The position numbers and the translations under genes were made by a program. Of a stretch of DNA of 64,000 nt, positions 1 to 7,765 are shown one piece after another (position 1 is the first letter of the stretch; each line of letters begins with the position of its first letter). The DNA is taken from NCBI RefSeq assembly GCF_003094615.1, contig NZ_QDKO01000003.1, forward strand, positions 59,830 through 123,829. Reading direction: 5' to 3'. The notes beneath the pieces were generated by a model. It was not told the DNA's origin, did no database searches, and saw nothing but the letters and a program-made list of their open reading frames with translations. The stretch is from Caulobacter radicis. Lineage in GTDB: Bacteria; Pseudomonadota; Alphaproteobacteria; Caulobacterales; Caulobacteraceae.

Positions 1-507
1 GGCCAGGCCGCCCTGGCCCAGGCCGTCGCCGCCCGCGACCTGGCCGCGCTGAACCTCGAGCGCACCCTGGTCGTCGCCCCCACCGACGGCTTCCTGTCGG
101 ACCTGACGCTGCGCACCGGCGACTACGTCACCGCCGGCAAGCCGGTGCTGGCCTTGATCGACAGCCGCTCCTACCGGGTCGAAGGCTATTTCGAGGAAAC
201 CAAGCTCAAGGGCCTGCACGTCGGCCAGAAGGTCAGCGTTACGGTGATGGGCGAGGACAGGCCGCTGCATGGCCACATCCAGTCGATCGCCGCCGGCATC
301 GAGGATCGCGACCGCGCCGCCGGCGCCAGCCTGCTGCCCAACGTCAACCCCACCTTCAGCTGGGTGCGCCTGGCCCAGCGCGTGCCCGTCCGCGTCGCCC
401 TGGACGAGACGCCCAAGGACCTGCGCCTGATCGCCGGCCGCACGGCCACGGTCGCGGTGTTGGGGCAGGGGACGGCCAAGGTCGCCGGCAAGGGGGCCGT
501 CTCGTGA
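1..507 (+). CDS. Efflux pump membrane-fusion (adaptor) protein, AaeA/EmrA-like, 5' truncated by window edge
   Basis: Reading frame 1 is open from base 1 to the TGA at 505-507, so only the C-terminal 168 residues are present and the start lies upstream of the window. The visible part begins at the end of the coiled-coil hairpin, then shows a lipoyl half-motif (VVAPTDGFLSDL) and the beta-barrel segment with EETKLKGLHVGQ and WVRLAQRVPVRVAL. These last two are characteristic of the AaeA (p-hydroxybenzoate efflux) branch of HlyD-type adaptors. Such adaptors link an inner-membrane transporter to an outer-membrane channel. The stop overlaps the GTG start of the next gene (GTGA), which indicates translational coupling. 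The substrate is unknown; the inner-membrane pump should lie upstream. Confidence 0.88.
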   Translation, partial: GQAALAQAVAARDLAALNLERTLVVAPTDGFLSDLTLRTGDYVTAGKPVLALIDSRSYRVEGYFEETKLKGLHVGQKVSVTVMGEDRPLHGHIQSIAAGIEDRDRAAGASLLPNVNPTFSWVRLAQRVPVRVALDETPKDLRLIAGRTATVAVLGQGTAKVAGKGAVS

Positions 508-1955
508 GTACGATCCGCACCCTGGCGGCCGCCGGCTCGCTGCTGGCGCTGGCCGCCTGCACCACCGTCGGTCCGAATTACAAGCGGCCCGACGTCGCCA
601 AGATCAACGAGCCCGCAGCGCAGGCCCCGTTCATGGGCGCGGCCAGCGCCGTCGTCAGCCAGGACCCGGTCCCCGACGGCTGGTGGAAGCTCTATGACGA
701 CGAGACTCTGAACGGTCTCGTCCAGGAGGCTCTGAGCGCCAATACCGACCTGCGGGTCGCCGCCGCCAACCTGGCCCGCGCCCGCGCCGTGGCCGGCGAG
801 GCCGACGACGCTGGCGGCTTCTCGGTCGGCGCGTCGGGGGCCGCCATGCATGCCCGCGAGTCCGGCGAGCAGTACCTGATGACCGAGCCGCTGCCGGTCG
901 AGAATCTGGCCGATGCAGGTGTGAAGGTCTCCTACCAGGTCGACCTGGTGGGCCGCCTCAAGCGCGCCGCCGAGGCCGCCCATGCCGACGCCGACGCCAG
1001 CCAGGCCGCGCTGGATCTCGCCCGTGTCAGCGTCGCCGCCGACGTCGCGCGGGCCTATGTCGAGGCCTGCTCGGCCGGTCACGAGATCCATGTCGCCGAG
1101 CACAGCCTGGAGCTCCAGCAGAAGAGCCTGGAGGTCACCAATCGGTTGATCGCCGCCGGCCGCGGCACGGCGCTGGACGCCACCCGGGCCCGGGCTCAGG
1201 TGGATTTGCAGCGCGCGGCGATCCCCAGCTTCGAGGCCCATCGCAAGGCCGCGCTCTACAAGCTGGCGGTGCTGACCGGCAAGCCGCCGGCCCAGTTTCC
1301 CGGGGCCGTCGAGGACTGCGCCGCGCCGCCGAAGCTGTCGCAGCCCCTGCCGGTCGGCGACGGCGCGGCCCTGCTCAAGCGCCGTCCCGATGTTCGGCAG
1401 GCCGAGCGTACCCTGGCCGGCGCCACGGCCCGCATCGGCGTGGCGCGTGGCGCGCTCTATCCGAACATCAGCTTCGGCATGGGCGCGGGCTCGACGGGCC
1501 TGCTCGCCGACATCGGACAGCCCGCCGCCAACCGCTGGAGCCTGTCGGGCCTGGTCTCCTGGACCCTGCCGGGCGAGGGCGAGCGCGCCCGCATTCGCGG
1601 GGCCGAGGCCGGCGCCGACGGAGCCTTGGCCCGCTTCGACGGCGTGGTGCTGAACGCCCTGCGCGAGACCGAGACCAGCCTGACCGCCTACGCCCACGAA
1701 CTGGACCGCAACGCCGCCCTGCGCGCCGCCCGGGACGAGGCCGTCAAGGCCGAGCGCCAGGCCGCCACGCTCTACAAGGCCGGCCGCGCGCCGTACCTTC
1801 AGGGCCTGGACGCCCAGCGCACCCTGGCCGGCGCCGAAGCCTCCCTCGCGGCCTCGGACGCGGCCGTGGCAGCCGACCAGGTCAACCTCTTCCTGGCGCT
1901 GGGCGGCGGCTGGGAAACCGCGCCGGCGGTGAAGACGATCCAGGCCCAACGGTAG
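504..1955 (+). CDS. Outer-membrane efflux lipoprotein, NodT family
   Basis: The 483-residue protein belongs to the OMF (TolC-like) family of tripartite efflux systems, NodT type. A lipoprotein signal is visible, with lipobox LAAC and acylated Cys19, followed by the hallmark TTVGPNYKRP segment. The body has two internally homologous OEP halves, with alanine-rich helices around residues 60-260 and 280-470. The start is GTG at 504, overlapping the stop of the adaptor gene by 4 bases, so the two form an operon encoding an adaptor and its outer-membrane duct. A long open frame on the opposite strand (186-1994) is a codon-bias shadow. Confidence 0.93.
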   Translation: MSTIRTLAAAGSLLALAACTTVGPNYKRPDVAKINEPAAQAPFMGAASAVVSQDPVPDGWWKLYDDETLNGLVQEALSANTDLRVAAANLARARAVAGEADDAGGFSVGASGAAMHARESGEQYLMTEPLPVENLADAGVKVSYQVDLVGRLKRAAEAAHADADASQAALDLARVSVAADVARAYVEACSAGHEIHVAEHSLELQQKSLEVTNRLIAAGRGTALDATRARAQVDLQRAAIPSFEAHRKAALYKLAVLTGKPPAQFPGAVEDCAAPPKLSQPLPVGDGAALLKRRPDVRQAERTLAGATARIGVARGALYPNISFGMGAGSTGLLADIGQPAANRWSLSGLVSWTLPGEGERARIRGAEAGADGALARFDGVVLNALRETETSLTAYAHELDRNAALRAARDEAVKAERQAATLYKAGRAPYLQGLDAQRTLAGAEASLAASDAAVAADQVNLFLALGGGWETAPAVKTIQAQR

Positions 1956-1967
1956 GCGCCAAAAGAT

Positions 1968-2026
1968 CCTCCCCCTCTGGGGGAGGTGGCCCAAAGGGCC
2001 GGAGGGGGGCCGTTTTCAGCTTGCGC
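1968..2026. repeat. Family A palindromic intergenic repeat (single unit)
   Basis: This is a CCTCCCCC..GGGGGAGG stem followed by a GGCCC/GGGCC stem and a G-rich tail. It sits just downstream of the efflux operon and is the first of about eight family A loci in the window. It may act as a terminator-like hairpin, but no T-tract follows. Confidence 0.7.
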
Positions 2027-2049
2027 TGTGTTTACTCAGTACCCCACCC

Positions 2050-2151
2050 GTCCAATCCCCGCGAAAGCGGGGACCCAGGCTTTTTCTGAAACGCGGGGCG
2101 CTCGACGATAAAACACCTGGGTCCCCGCTTTCGCGGGGATTGGACGGATTT
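2050..2151. repeat. Long inverted repeat built on CCCCGCGAAAGCGGGGACCC
   Basis: The arms at about 2053-2078 and 2120-2151 are near-perfect inverted copies: an ATCCCCGCGAAAGCGGGGA core plus CCCAGG and CCTGGG flanks. Each arm is itself a small hairpin. The sequence between them resembles the spacing of the GTCATCCCGG repeats (family B) elsewhere in the window, of which this looks like a variant. Confidence 0.7.
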
Positions 2152-2640
2152 GTGGGCCGGACGGGGATAGACCCAGCTCCATCCCCGGTGAGTTCGCCAA
2201 AGAACCGAACGAACTCAATCCCTTGCAACTTTCTCACTCAAACTTATCAGACGCGCCCAAACCCGCCGCATAATCAAACCCGTCCCCGCCATGGGGAGGG
2301 CTCTTGGTACCGGCCCAAGCGTGGCGAGGACCGCATCGAGCGGGGCCGCTCGGAGCGTCGTGGGAAAAGGCGGGTTTGCAGGAGCGCTCACAAGGCGTGA
2401 ATGGGCCGCCAAGCCGTCCATGGCGTAACGAGCGGGTCGACAGGGTCGGGATCGTTCAAACCGGCCTAACAGGATCAGCCGAGGCCGCCGCCGGATTACC
2501 GCGGGGCTATTGGTCCTGCCCGTCCGTGGGACAGCCGGGTCCAGGGTTGAAACAGCACCCGCGCCTCCGGCCCTTCGGAATAACGACGCGGCGGAGCGGT
2601 CGACGAAGCCGAAACGCTAAACAAACCCACGGTCCCCGGG
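2151..2640 (-). other. Copy 1 of a conserved two-copy intergenic element (function unknown)
   Basis: No credible gene occupies this stretch. Its reverse complement aligns with 17430-17893. Shared blocks in order are a CCGGGC..GCCCGG hairpin followed by a TTT-rich segment, CCCCGCTCGAT, ACGCTTnGGGCCGG, GATTATG, GCGTCTGAT, GTTGCAAG, and a terminal CGGGGATGGA..TCTATCCCCGTCCG hairpin. Between CTCGAT and GAAAG the copies differ in length by exactly three bases. Two reading frames across the 3' block keep amino-acid similarity, for example MRKLQ..GDGxGSIPVR. It may be a structured RNA, a decayed gene or a mobile intergenic element. Confidence 0.45.
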
Positions 2641-2709
2641 CTCCGCCCGGCCGCTCCGCGCCTCCCCGACCTCACGCGTGCAAACGCGGGAGCTAGCGAA
2701 GCCGTGTCT

Positions 2710-3022
2710 TGAGGAACCTCCCCCCGTGGGGGAGGTGATCGCGCAGCGATCGGTGGGGGGAGTGACTACGAACTCACCCACCACCCCGAAAGCTGAAACC
2801 GCCCCCCCACCGGCCTTCGGCCGCCTCCCCCAGAGGGGGAGGTTCCTCGCCAAAGATCCTCCCCCTGAAGGGGGAGGTGGCCCGGAGGGCCGGAGGGGGA
2901 AGGTCCTGATGAGGTCAGCACATCCCCAACGTCAGCACTCCCTTCCCCCTCAGTCGGCGGAGTTTATCCTCGGGCCGGCCTTTGGCCGGACCCGGGGGCG
3001 ACAGCTCCCCCTTCAGGGGGAG
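2710..3022. repeat. Cluster of family A palindromic repeats
   Basis: Three units lie side by side. One is a CCTCCCCCCGTGGGGGAGG hairpin with a GATCGCGCAGCGATC stem, facing an inverted CCACCGGCC..CCTCCCCCAG copy at about 2800-2848. A second unit is at 2853-2912, and a third pair at 2938-3022 carries CAGTCGG and CAGCTCCCCCTTCAGGGGGAG. There is no open frame with protein character. This and the element before it fill the roughly 1.07 kb gap between the efflux operon and the Hsp70-like gene. Confidence 0.75.
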
Positions 3023-3025
3023 CAT

Positions 3026-4348
3026 CTATCCCGGCGCCCGCTCGCTCCAGAGGTCGAGATCCGGCTCATGCCCGATCAGGGCCAGGCCCGAGGCGATCGA
3101 CTCGAATTCGCCGCCGCTCTCGATCCGTTCGGCGCCGAAGCGGCGCAGGAAGATGTCGCGCACGGCCGGCACGAACGAGGAGCCGCCCGTCAGGAACACC
3201 CGGTCCACGCCCTCGGCGGCCAGGCCCGAGCGCTCCAGCGCCTGGTCCACGGCCGTCTCGATGGCCTTCAGTTCCGGCGCGATCCAGCCTTCGAATTCGC
3301 TACGCGCCACGTCGCGCTCGATGACCACGGAGCCGGCCTTGAATGAGAACAGCGCGCTTTCCTGGCTCGACAGCGCCTCCTTCAGGCCCGAGACCGAGCG
3401 GTAGAGGGCGTAGCCGTGGTTGTCGTCGAGCACCTCGATCAGGCGGGCGATCTTCTCCGGCTCGACCGCCGTGCGCTCCAGGGCGCGGATGTCGCGCATG
3501 TCCTTGGACGCGCGCAGCATGGCCAGCTGGTCCCAGCGGGCGAAGGCGGTGTAGTAGCGCTGCGGGATCGGCAGGCGGCTGGACATGGCCTTGTAGAGGC
3601 TGCCCTTGCCCAGTTCCGGCGAGACGACGTTGTCGATGATCCGATAGTCGAAGGCGTCGCCGGCCACGCCGACGCCCGAGCGGGCCAGCGGAACCGAGCG
3701 CAGCTGGCCGCCGTGGCGCTCGAACCGCACGATCGAGAAGTCGCTGGTGCCGCCGCCGAAGTCGGCCACCAGCACCGTGGCGTCCTCCTTCAGCTGGCGG
3801 GCGAAGAAGAAGGCCGCCCCGACCGGCTCGTGGGCGTAGCGGATATCCGAGAAGCCCAGGCGCTCGAACGCGGCCTCGTAGCGCCTCAGGGCAAGGCTCT
3901 CGTCGGGATTGCCGCCGGCGAAGGTCACCGGGCGGCCGACGATCACCCGCGGCGGCAGGTTGGCCATCTGGCCGCCGGCATGGTCGCGCAGCTTGAACAG
4001 GAAGGCCGCCAGCAGGTCCTCGAACAGGTAGCGCCTGTCGAGGATCTTGGTCTCGGTGAAGGCCGCGCTCGCCGCGAAGGTCTTGAACGACTGGACGAAG
4101 CGCGTTTCCAGCGGATCCTCGACATAGGCCTCGATGGCCCAGGGGCCGGCCTCGATGACGCGCTCGGTCGGACGGCCGTCCGGGCCGGCCATCGAGTGGA
4201 AGCTCAGCGCCGAGCGGAAAGCGAAGATGTCCTTCTCGCCGACGGGAAAGCGCACCAGGCGCGCGGGACCGGATCCGTCGGCGATGGCGACGACGGTGTT
4301 GGTGGTGCCGAAATCGATGCCGATCGTCGGCTGGACGGCGGACGTCAT
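3026..4348 (-). CDS. Hsp70-family ATPase without substrate domain (YegD-like)
   Basis: The 440-residue protein is essentially only the actin-like nucleotide-binding domain of Hsp70. The phosphate-1 loop IGIDFGTTNTVVAIADG is at residues ~9-25, the phosphate-2 segment VADFGGGTSDFSIVR lies near residue 195, and the adenosine motif LTGGSSFVPAVRD is near the C-terminus. No peptide-binding beta-sandwich or lid follows, as in E. coli YegD. The chosen start is the ATG before TSAVQPT, because the upstream in-frame extension is arginine- and proline-rich and unlike the family. The gene is monocistronic, its 3' end abuts family A repeats, and it is divergent from the chemoreceptor gene. Its partner is unknown. 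Confidence 0.88.
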   Translation of the reverse strand: MTSAVQPTIGIDFGTTNTVVAIADGSGPARLVRFPVGEKDIFAFRSALSFHSMAGPDGRPTERVIEAGPWAIEAYVEDPLETRFVQSFKTFAASAAFTETKILDRRYLFEDLLAAFLFKLRDHAGGQMANLPPRVIVGRPVTFAGGNPDESLALRRYEAAFERLGFSDIRYAHEPVGAAFFFARQLKEDATVLVADFGGGTSDFSIVRFERHGGQLRSVPLARSGVGVAGDAFDYRIIDNVVSPELGKGSLYKAMSSRLPIPQRYYTAFARWDQLAMLRASKDMRDIRALERTAVEPEKIARLIEVLDDNHGYALYRSVSGLKEALSSQESALFSFKAGSVVIERDVARSEFEGWIAPELKAIETAVDQALERSGLAAEGVDRVFLTGGSSFVPAVRDIFLRRFGAERIESGGEFESIASGLALIGHEPDLDLWSERAPG

Positions 4349-4501
4349 GAAACTAGCTCGGGCCGGGGAGGGGCCGTGCGTCCTACAGCCATGAGCGCGG
4401 GGGTCAAGCGACTTAACGGGGTTTTTACGCCGCAACCGAAAAACTGCGTTCGACTACCGCGATCCGGCGCGGAAAAGACAAGCATCCGGGGGGAAACGAA
4501 C

Positions 4502-6322
4502 ATGAAGCTCGACGATCTGAAGATCGCGTCGAAGGTCGCCCTGCCGGCCGTGGTGCTGGGCGCGGCCGTGCTCGCCTGCACGGGCCTGGGCGTCTGGCAG
4601 CAGAAGAGCCTGGACGCCGCCACCAGCCGCCTCGTCGAGCATCGGGCCCCCGCCGAGGTGCAGTCGGCCCGCTTCAGCCGCCGCCTGGCCATGATGGGCC
4701 ATGCCGCCCACCGCACCGTCACCTACGACGCCGCTTCGTCGGAAGCCCAGGCCGCCTCCAAGGAGCTCGACAAGGTCTATGCCGAGGGCAAGGACAGCCT
4801 CGACAAGATGACCGGCTTCGATCCGGCGATCGCCGAGCGGGCCGAGGGCTTCCGCGCCCGGATCGACGCGCTCTACGCCGAGGCGCGCGGCGCGGCGGAC
4901 AAAGGTTTGGCCAATGATGACACCGGTGCCATGGTGCATCTGGCCGTCATGGATCCCGCGATCGACGGCCTCGCCAAGGACGTGAAGGCCTGGGGCGACG
5001 ACTATCACGAGGAGACCGACGCCATGGTCACGGCGGCCCGCGCCGAGGCCGGGCGGGGCGTGCTGCTGACCCTGCTGTTCGGCGTGGCCGCGGCCCTGGG
5101 CGGCGTGGCCTTCGCCCTCTGGATCGGCGCGGTGAAGATCTCGCGGCCGGTGGCCGGGCTGTCGCGCGCCATGAACGATCTGGCCGAGGGCCGCCTGGAG
5201 ACGGCCGTGACCGGCGCCGGTCGCCGCGACGAGGTCGGGCTGATGGCCAAGGCCGTGCAGGTCTTCAAGGACAACGCCCTGGCCCTGAAGAGCGCCCAGG
5301 CCGAACAGGCCCGCTCCCGCGCCGCCGGCGACGAGGAACGAGGCCGTAACGAAGCCGCGCGCGAGGCCGCCGCGCGCGAGCAGGCCTTCGTCATGGAGGC
5401 GATCGCGCAGGGCCTGTCGCGCTTGTCTCGCGGCGACCTGACCGTGCGGGTCACCGAGGCCTTCCCTGACGGCTATCGCCAGCTGCGCGACGACTTCAAC
5501 GCCGCCATGGGCCACCTGGACGAGGCCATGGGCCAGATCCTGGCCGCCGTCGACGGCATCGGCCGGGGCTCGGACGAGATCGCGGCCGCCGCCGACCAGA
5601 CCGCCCGCCGCAGCGAGCAGCAGGCCGCCGGCCTGGAAGAGACCGCCGCCGCCCTCGACGAGATCACCGCCACCGTCCGGCGGGCGTCGCACGGCGCCGG
5701 CGAGGCCGCCCGCGTGGTCGGCTCGGCCCGCGGCGACGCCGAGCGCTCCGGCCAGGTGGTGCGCGGCGCCGTCGAGGCCATGACCGGCATCGAAAGCTCC
5801 TCGCGCCAGATCGGCCAGATCATCGGCGTCATCGACGAGATCGCCTTCCAGACCAACCTCTTGGCCCTCAACGCCGGTGTTGAGGCCGCCCGGGCTGGAG
5901 ACGCGGGACGCGGCTTCGCCGTCGTCGCCCAGGAGGTCCGCGCCCTGGCCCAACGTTCGGCTGATGCGGCCAAGGAGATCAAGACCCTGATCTCGACCTC
6001 GGCCCGCCAGGTCGACGAGGGGGTCAAGCTGGTCGGCCAGACCGGCGAGGCGCTGGAAGGCATCGTCTTCAAGGTGGGCGAGATCGACGCCCTGGTGCGC
6101 GAACTGGCCGCCTCGGCCGGCGAGCAGGCCGTCAGCCTCAACGAGGTCAATTCGGCCGTGAACCAGATGGACCAGGGCGTGCAGCAGAACGCCGCCATGG
6201 TCGAGGAAGCCAACGCCGTCGCCCACGCCCTCAAGAGCGAGATCGTCGGCCTTGTGGAGATGACGGGCCGCTTCCGCGTGTCGGCCGCGAGGGAGGCGCG
6301 GGGCTACCGGATGGCGGGGTAG
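4502..6322 (+). CDS. Methyl-accepting chemotaxis protein
   Basis: The 606-residue inner-membrane chemoreceptor has TM1 at ~12-31, a periplasmic helical ligand-binding domain at ~32-183, TM2 at ~184-208 and a HAMP domain at ~209-262. A second HAMP-like segment (LSRGDLTVRV) lies near residue 310. The cytoplasmic coiled coil has the hairpin tip DEIAFQTNLLALNAGVEAAR at ~445-465, followed by AGRGFAVVAQEVRALAQRS. The alanine-to-glycine change in LNAGVEAARAGD is common in alphaproteobacterial receptors. No C-terminal CheB/CheR pentapeptide tether is seen. The start is the ATG after AGGAGA-poor sequence at 4502, giving a normal MKLDDLKIASK N-terminus; the much longer open frame upstream is antisense to the Hsp70-like gene. 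The ligand is unknown. Confidence 0.93.
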   Translation: MKLDDLKIASKVALPAVVLGAAVLACTGLGVWQQKSLDAATSRLVEHRAPAEVQSARFSRRLAMMGHAAHRTVTYDAASSEAQAASKELDKVYAEGKDSLDKMTGFDPAIAERAEGFRARIDALYAEARGAADKGLANDDTGAMVHLAVMDPAIDGLAKDVKAWGDDYHEETDAMVTAARAEAGRGVLLTLLFGVAAALGGVAFALWIGAVKISRPVAGLSRAMNDLAEGRLETAVTGAGRRDEVGLMAKAVQVFKDNALALKSAQAEQARSRAAGDEERGRNEAAREAAAREQAFVMEAIAQGLSRLSRGDLTVRVTEAFPDGYRQLRDDFNAAMGHLDEAMGQILAAVDGIGRGSDEIAAAADQTARRSEQQAAGLEETAAALDEITATVRRASHGAGEAARVVGSARGDAERSGQVVRGAVEAMTGIESSSRQIGQIIGVIDEIAFQTNLLALNAGVEAARAGDAGRGFAVVAQEVRALAQRSADAAKEIKTLISTSARQVDEGVKLVGQTGEALEGIVFKVGEIDALVRELAASAGEQAVSLNEVNSAVNQMDQGVQQNAAMVEEANAVAHALKSEIVGLVEMTGRFRVSAAREARGYRMAG

Positions 6323-6325
6323 GGC

Positions 6326-6409
6326 TCAGCGCTCGCTGGCGTGCTTGATCCGGGTCACGGCGACGTCGAGAGCTCGGATGCGATACCGGATGACGTATCC
6401 GGAGGGCGT
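6326..6409 (-). pseudogene. C-terminal remnant of a RelE/ParE-family toxin gene
   Basis: On the minus strand the frame ending at the TGA (6326-6328) reads TPSGYVIRYRIRALDVAVTR and then IKHASER. This resembles the last two beta strands and terminal helix-side segment of ParE/RelE toxins (typically Y-x-I-x-Y-R-x..V-x-I-x-R-I-x-H). The reading upstream of residue T has no toxin-like sequence, and no start or antitoxin gene is present. It is therefore read as a decayed fragment between the chemoreceptor and the flavoprotein. The match is short (27 residues), so confidence is moderate. Confidence 0.42.
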
Positions 6410-6480
6410 CAACGTGCGGTTCGCATTGACATTTCCGCCGCGCACCCGTCCTTGGCGCGCTCAATTGAAAGGGCCGGGTC

Positions 6481-7659
6481 TTGGAACAGTTCGACGTCGT
6501 GGTGCTGGGAGCTGGCGCGGCCGGCATGATGTGCGCCATCGAGGCCGGCAAGCGCGGTCGCAAGGTGCTGATCGTCGACCACGCCAAGGCGGCCGGCGAG
6601 AAGATCCGCATCAGCGGCGGCGGCCGCTGCAACTTCACCAATGTCGGCGCCGCGCCGGCCAACTTCCTGTCGGCCAATCCGAAGTTCTGCGTCTCGGCCC
6701 TGCGCCGCTATCGCCCGGCCAACTTCATCGATCTGGTGAAGAAGCACGGCATCGCCTTCCACGAGAAGACGCTGGGCCAGCTGTTCTGCGACGGCTCCTC
6801 CAAGGAGATCATCGCCATGCTGCTGGACGAGATGGCCGACGCCGGCGTCGTGCTGCGCCTGGAAACGGCCATCCAGGGCGTCGACAAGTCCGGCGAGGGT
6901 TTCGTCGTCGAGCTGTCGAGCGGCCCCGTGGCCTGCGCCTCGCTGGTCGTCGCCACCGGCGGCAAGTCGATCCCGAAGATGGGTGCGACCGGCGTCGGCT
7001 ACGACGTCGCCCGCCAGTTCGGCCTGGCTATCATCGAACCGCGCCCGGCCCTGGTGCCCCTGACCTTCGAGGCCCGCACCCTGGAGCGCCTGTCGCCGCT
7101 GTCGGGCGTGTCGGTCGACGCCGTCGTGGCCAGCGGCAAGACCAAGTTTCGTGAAGGCATGCTCTTCACCCATCGGGGCCTGTCGGGACCGTCGATCCTG
7201 CAGATCTCGTCCTACTGGCGCGAGGGAGGCGAGATCACCGTCGACATGGCGCCGGGCGTCGACGTGTTCGCGACCCTGAAGGCCGAGCGCGCCGCCAACG
7301 GCCGCCGCGCGCTGCACACGGTGCTCGGCGAGATCGTGCCCAAGCGGCTGGCGCAGAAGATCGTCGAGGACGAGGCCATCACCGGCAATATCGCCGACTG
7401 TTCGGACAAGGTGCTGGCCCGCGTGGCCAGCGTCGTCAACGCCTGGACCTTCAAGCCGGTCGGCTCGGAGGGCTATCGCACGGCCGAGGTGACGCTGGGC
7501 GGGGTCGATACCGACGGCCTGGATTCGCGCTCGATGGAGACCAAGACCGTGCCTGGCCTCTACTTTATCGGCGAGGTCGTTGACGTCACCGGCTGGCTCG
7601 GCGGCTACAATTTCCAGTGGGCCTGGGCGTCGGGCTGGTGCGCGGGGCAGGCTGTCTAG
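6481..7659 (+). CDS. BaiN/HI0933-family NAD(P)/FAD-dependent oxidoreductase
   Basis: The 392-residue flavoprotein has an N-terminal Rossmann motif (VVVLGAGAAGMMCAIEAG), an ISGGGRCNFTN signature at ~43-53, an ATGGKS motif near residue 160, and a C-terminal FAD-binding segment GLYFIGEVVDVTGWLGGYN. That layout defines the HI0933/YhiN (BaiN-like) family, whose physiological substrate is usually unknown; annotation as a bile-acid enzyme would be misleading here. The start is TTG at 6481, since the open frame begins there and the Rossmann motif follows immediately. The gene is convergent with the helicase gene, with a shared terminator between them. Confidence 0.9.
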   Translation: MEQFDVVVLGAGAAGMMCAIEAGKRGRKVLIVDHAKAAGEKIRISGGGRCNFTNVGAAPANFLSANPKFCVSALRRYRPANFIDLVKKHGIAFHEKTLGQLFCDGSSKEIIAMLLDEMADAGVVLRLETAIQGVDKSGEGFVVELSSGPVACASLVVATGGKSIPKMGATGVGYDVARQFGLAIIEPRPALVPLTFEARTLERLSPLSGVSVDAVVASGKTKFREGMLFTHRGLSGPSILQISSYWREGGEITVDMAPGVDVFATLKAERAANGRRALHTVLGEIVPKRLAQKIVEDEAITGNIADCSDKVLARVASVVNAWTFKPVGSEGYRTAEVTLGGVDTDGLDSRSMETKTVPGLYFIGEVVDVTGWLGGYNFQWAWASGWCAGQAV

Positions 7660-7731
7660 GAGGACCCGCTCCCTTTGGGAGAGGTGTCGCCGAAGGCATC
7701 GAATCGAGGATTGCCCGCCCCAATAAACGTT

Positions 7732-7759
7732 GGGCCGCCTCTCGGAGGAGAGGCGGCCC
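7732..7759. terminator. Bidirectional terminator hairpin between convergent genes
   Basis: A perfect 12-bp stem (GGGCCGCCTCTC pairing with GAGAGGCGGCCC) encloses a GGAG loop. It lies between the 3' end of the flavoprotein gene and the stop of the helicase gene. Only short T-rich sequence follows on the minus strand. Confidence 0.7.
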
Positions 7760-7765
7760 ACGCGC

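Noticed and set aside
186..1994. 602-codon open frame on the minus strand opposite the efflux genes
   Set aside because: It is a GC-rich shadow of two recognisable genes; its translation is low-complexity with no domain.
2710..3022. CRISPR-like array
   Set aside because: The repeats are inverted hairpin units of unequal spacing, not direct repeats with uniform spacers.
2678..3346. 222-codon frame through the repeat cluster
   Set aside because: It is made of repeat sequence and then antisense of the Hsp70-like gene.
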